DNA of 64,000 nucleotides from Stromatinia cepivora. Taxonomy: Eukaryota; Ascomycota; Leotiomycetes; Helotiales; Sclerotiniaceae. The notes beneath the pieces are model-generated. The model was not told the DNA's origin and searched no databases. It was given only the letters and a program-made list of their open reading frames with translations. The DNA lies in assembly GCA_014898415.1 (NCBI GenBank), contig RCTD01000012.1, positions 1,116,001-1,180,000 of the forward strand. The letters run 5' to 3'. Shown piece by piece: positions 62,910 to 64,000 of the stretch (position 1 is the stretch's first letter; each line of letters starts with the position of its first letter). The translations under genes and the position numbers were made by a program.

Positions 62910-63059
62910 TATATCGAATCTAACGAACATTTAGAAATCAACCTTAGAATTAAAAGCTACAAAGCTAAAGAAAATGTGCTACGAAGCTATATATATGATC
63001 GGCTCAGAGCTTAATACCGTACTAGCCCGATCGGACGCGATCACGTGTATCTCGTGACA
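62910..63059 (-). repeat. 5' LTR of the short element (150 bp)
   Basis: Begins TATATCGAATCTAACGAAC on the plus strand and ends CTCGTGACA, followed by the TTTAT duplication. Confidence 0.9.
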
Positions 63060-64000
63060 TTTATATTCTTGAATTCGGTTAGGGCAACCAGTATTCTCTT
63101 TTCTGTATATCATTTGTTTTATCGGAAGTCTATTATATTATCGAATTCTTTTAAAATAATAATAAAGAATTCAATTTGTTTATCTTTTTTATATTCTAAT
63201 TGGAATTTATTGGATTTGAATATACATAAATCGAGAACTTCGAATAATATATAAAAAAGGTATTTATAAATCTATAATAATAATATAATTGATTAAAAAG
63301 AAGATAGATTGAATTTGAAAGAAATCAGGATTTCTTTCTTTTCAATAAAAATCTATATTACATTCATATTTAAAGATTCTTATTATACATTATCAATTAC
63401 AATTGATTTGCTCAATTATGAATCTCTTCGATTCCAATATTCTTCAAACTAATTATTTTATCGATCAATATCTTATTGGACTAATCGATCGATCTTCTGT
63501 TTGTAAAAGGATAATTAGATAACAAGGAGATTATTCGAATAAGAAATAGTATAGGATCTCTTTTTAGGCTATTCGAAACATCGATTGAAGTAATCGAGTT
63601 TTGTTCGAATCTTTAATAATTAAAGTCTATTTAAAATAACATTATAATTCCTTAATTCAATAATAAAGAAAAGAATAAAAGATTATTCATAATTATCGAT
63701 TATTAGATTAAGGAATGTAAAATAGATAATAATATGGTCTTATATACTATTATATTCTTTAACTTCAATTAAAACTTTAAATAATATAATTCTGAATTTA
63801 AATATAGGAAATAAACAAATAAAAAATATAATATTAATAAAAACAAATCTATTTACTTCAAAATCAATGAATATTCTTGATCGATAAATATAACCATTTT
63901 TCAAAAGATTATAAAAAAAGATAAATACTTTTTCTCCTATAAATTTAATTAAATCAAGAAATCTCATATCCTGTATAATACTTAAAATGGAAACGAAGTT

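Larger units (their letters stand above)
61384..63059 (-). mobile_element. Short gag-only LTR retrotransposon nested in Gypsy-2
   Basis: A 1676-bp element with two 150-bp LTRs (61384-61533 and 62910-63059) and a perfect duplication TTTAT (61379-61383 and 63060-63064). Removing it and one duplication restores the Gypsy frame and sequence (compare 13410-13430 of Gypsy-1). The tract GAAGGGGAGGGTAG on the minus strand abuts the LTR at 61533, so the element is minus-oriented. The 1376-bp interior has space only for gag and shows no protease, RT or integrase. It is therefore non-autonomous, intermediate in size between TRIM and LARD elements. It is less AT-rich than its host element. Confidence 0.88.
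57282..64000 (-). mobile_element. Gypsy-type LTR retrotransposon (Gypsy-2), inserted in Copia-P, running off the window
   Basis: Collinear with Gypsy-1: 3' LTR at 57282-57563 (282 bp), polypurine tract next to it (on the plus strand a run of C followed by CTTCGGAAAAGC), GATC-rich repeat at 57.66-57.99 kb, integrase and RT remnants, and the protease region open at 63740-63967. The 5' LTR lies beyond the right edge. The RT region is interrupted at 61384-63059 by a smaller LTR element. The catalytic box (near 60735-60765) reads YLND, damaged differently from the YFDN of Gypsy-1. Confidence 0.9.

Noticed and set aside
1..64000. tRNA, rRNA and CRISPR-like arrays
   Set aside because: I looked for tRNA B-box-like GGTTCGANTCC contexts and cloverleaf pairs and found none convincing; there is no rRNA-like sequence, and the regular repeats present are head-to-tail minisatellites without spacers.

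Overview
The window reads as a filamentous ascomycete genome, probably of the Sclerotiniaceae/Leotiomycetes type (inferred; nothing in the window proves the genus). It has two compartments. Positions 1-16.36 kb and 39.57-64 kb are extremely AT-rich, and transposon copies there differ mainly by C-to-T and G-to-A transitions, the mark of repeat-induced point mutation (RIP). Between them lies a gene-bearing island of about 23 kb with ordinary base composition, whose genes have short spliceosomal introns (50-81 bases) with CTAAC/CTAAT-like branch sites.

Left AT-rich block: the 5' part of a minus-strand Copia element (1-4391); a RIP-degraded glutamine-rich gene remnant (~5.0-5.2 kb); a candidate solo LTR (7030-7315); a RIP-ruined DUF3435 (FluG-like, tyrosine-recombinase family) gene on the minus strand (~7.5-8.6 kb); and a full-length 7.04-kb Gypsy element (9314-16356, minus) with two 282-bp LTRs and a GGATT target-site duplication.

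Gene island: 16.93-24.60 kb holds a same-strand (minus) cluster of small genes matching no family I recognise. I built six models with consistent splice sites and reading phase (78, 79, 208, 222, 103 and 251 aa) plus one clear pseudogene. In every model the first intron is in phase 1. Several share a KLxEIVxDLI-like core and/or a C-terminal LLxE...DGT(L/F) motif, so this looks like a lineage-specific tandem family. From 24.6 to 36.3 kb I see no convincing conserved gene, only intergenic DNA with several minisatellites. A fungal RGS-domain gene follows (36281-38503, plus) behind an open leader/promoter region. Its frame is interrupted once by TGA at 37442 and then stays open for 352 more codons; a phase-neutral 105-base intron could remove the stop.

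Right AT-rich block: two full-length Copia copies on the minus strand (39571-45046, TSD CATTT; 45764-51244, TSD TATAA). The second one splits a RIP-degraded Fot1/pogo-like DDE transposase. Next is a plus-strand Copia copy (from 53077) interrupted at 57282 by a second Gypsy copy (minus), which is itself interrupted by a 1676-bp gag-only LTR element (61384-63059, 150-bp LTRs, TSD TTTAT). That is a three-level nest. Transposon proteins are all broken, although the 45.8-51.2 kb Copia copy keeps an intact YIDD reverse-transcriptase box.
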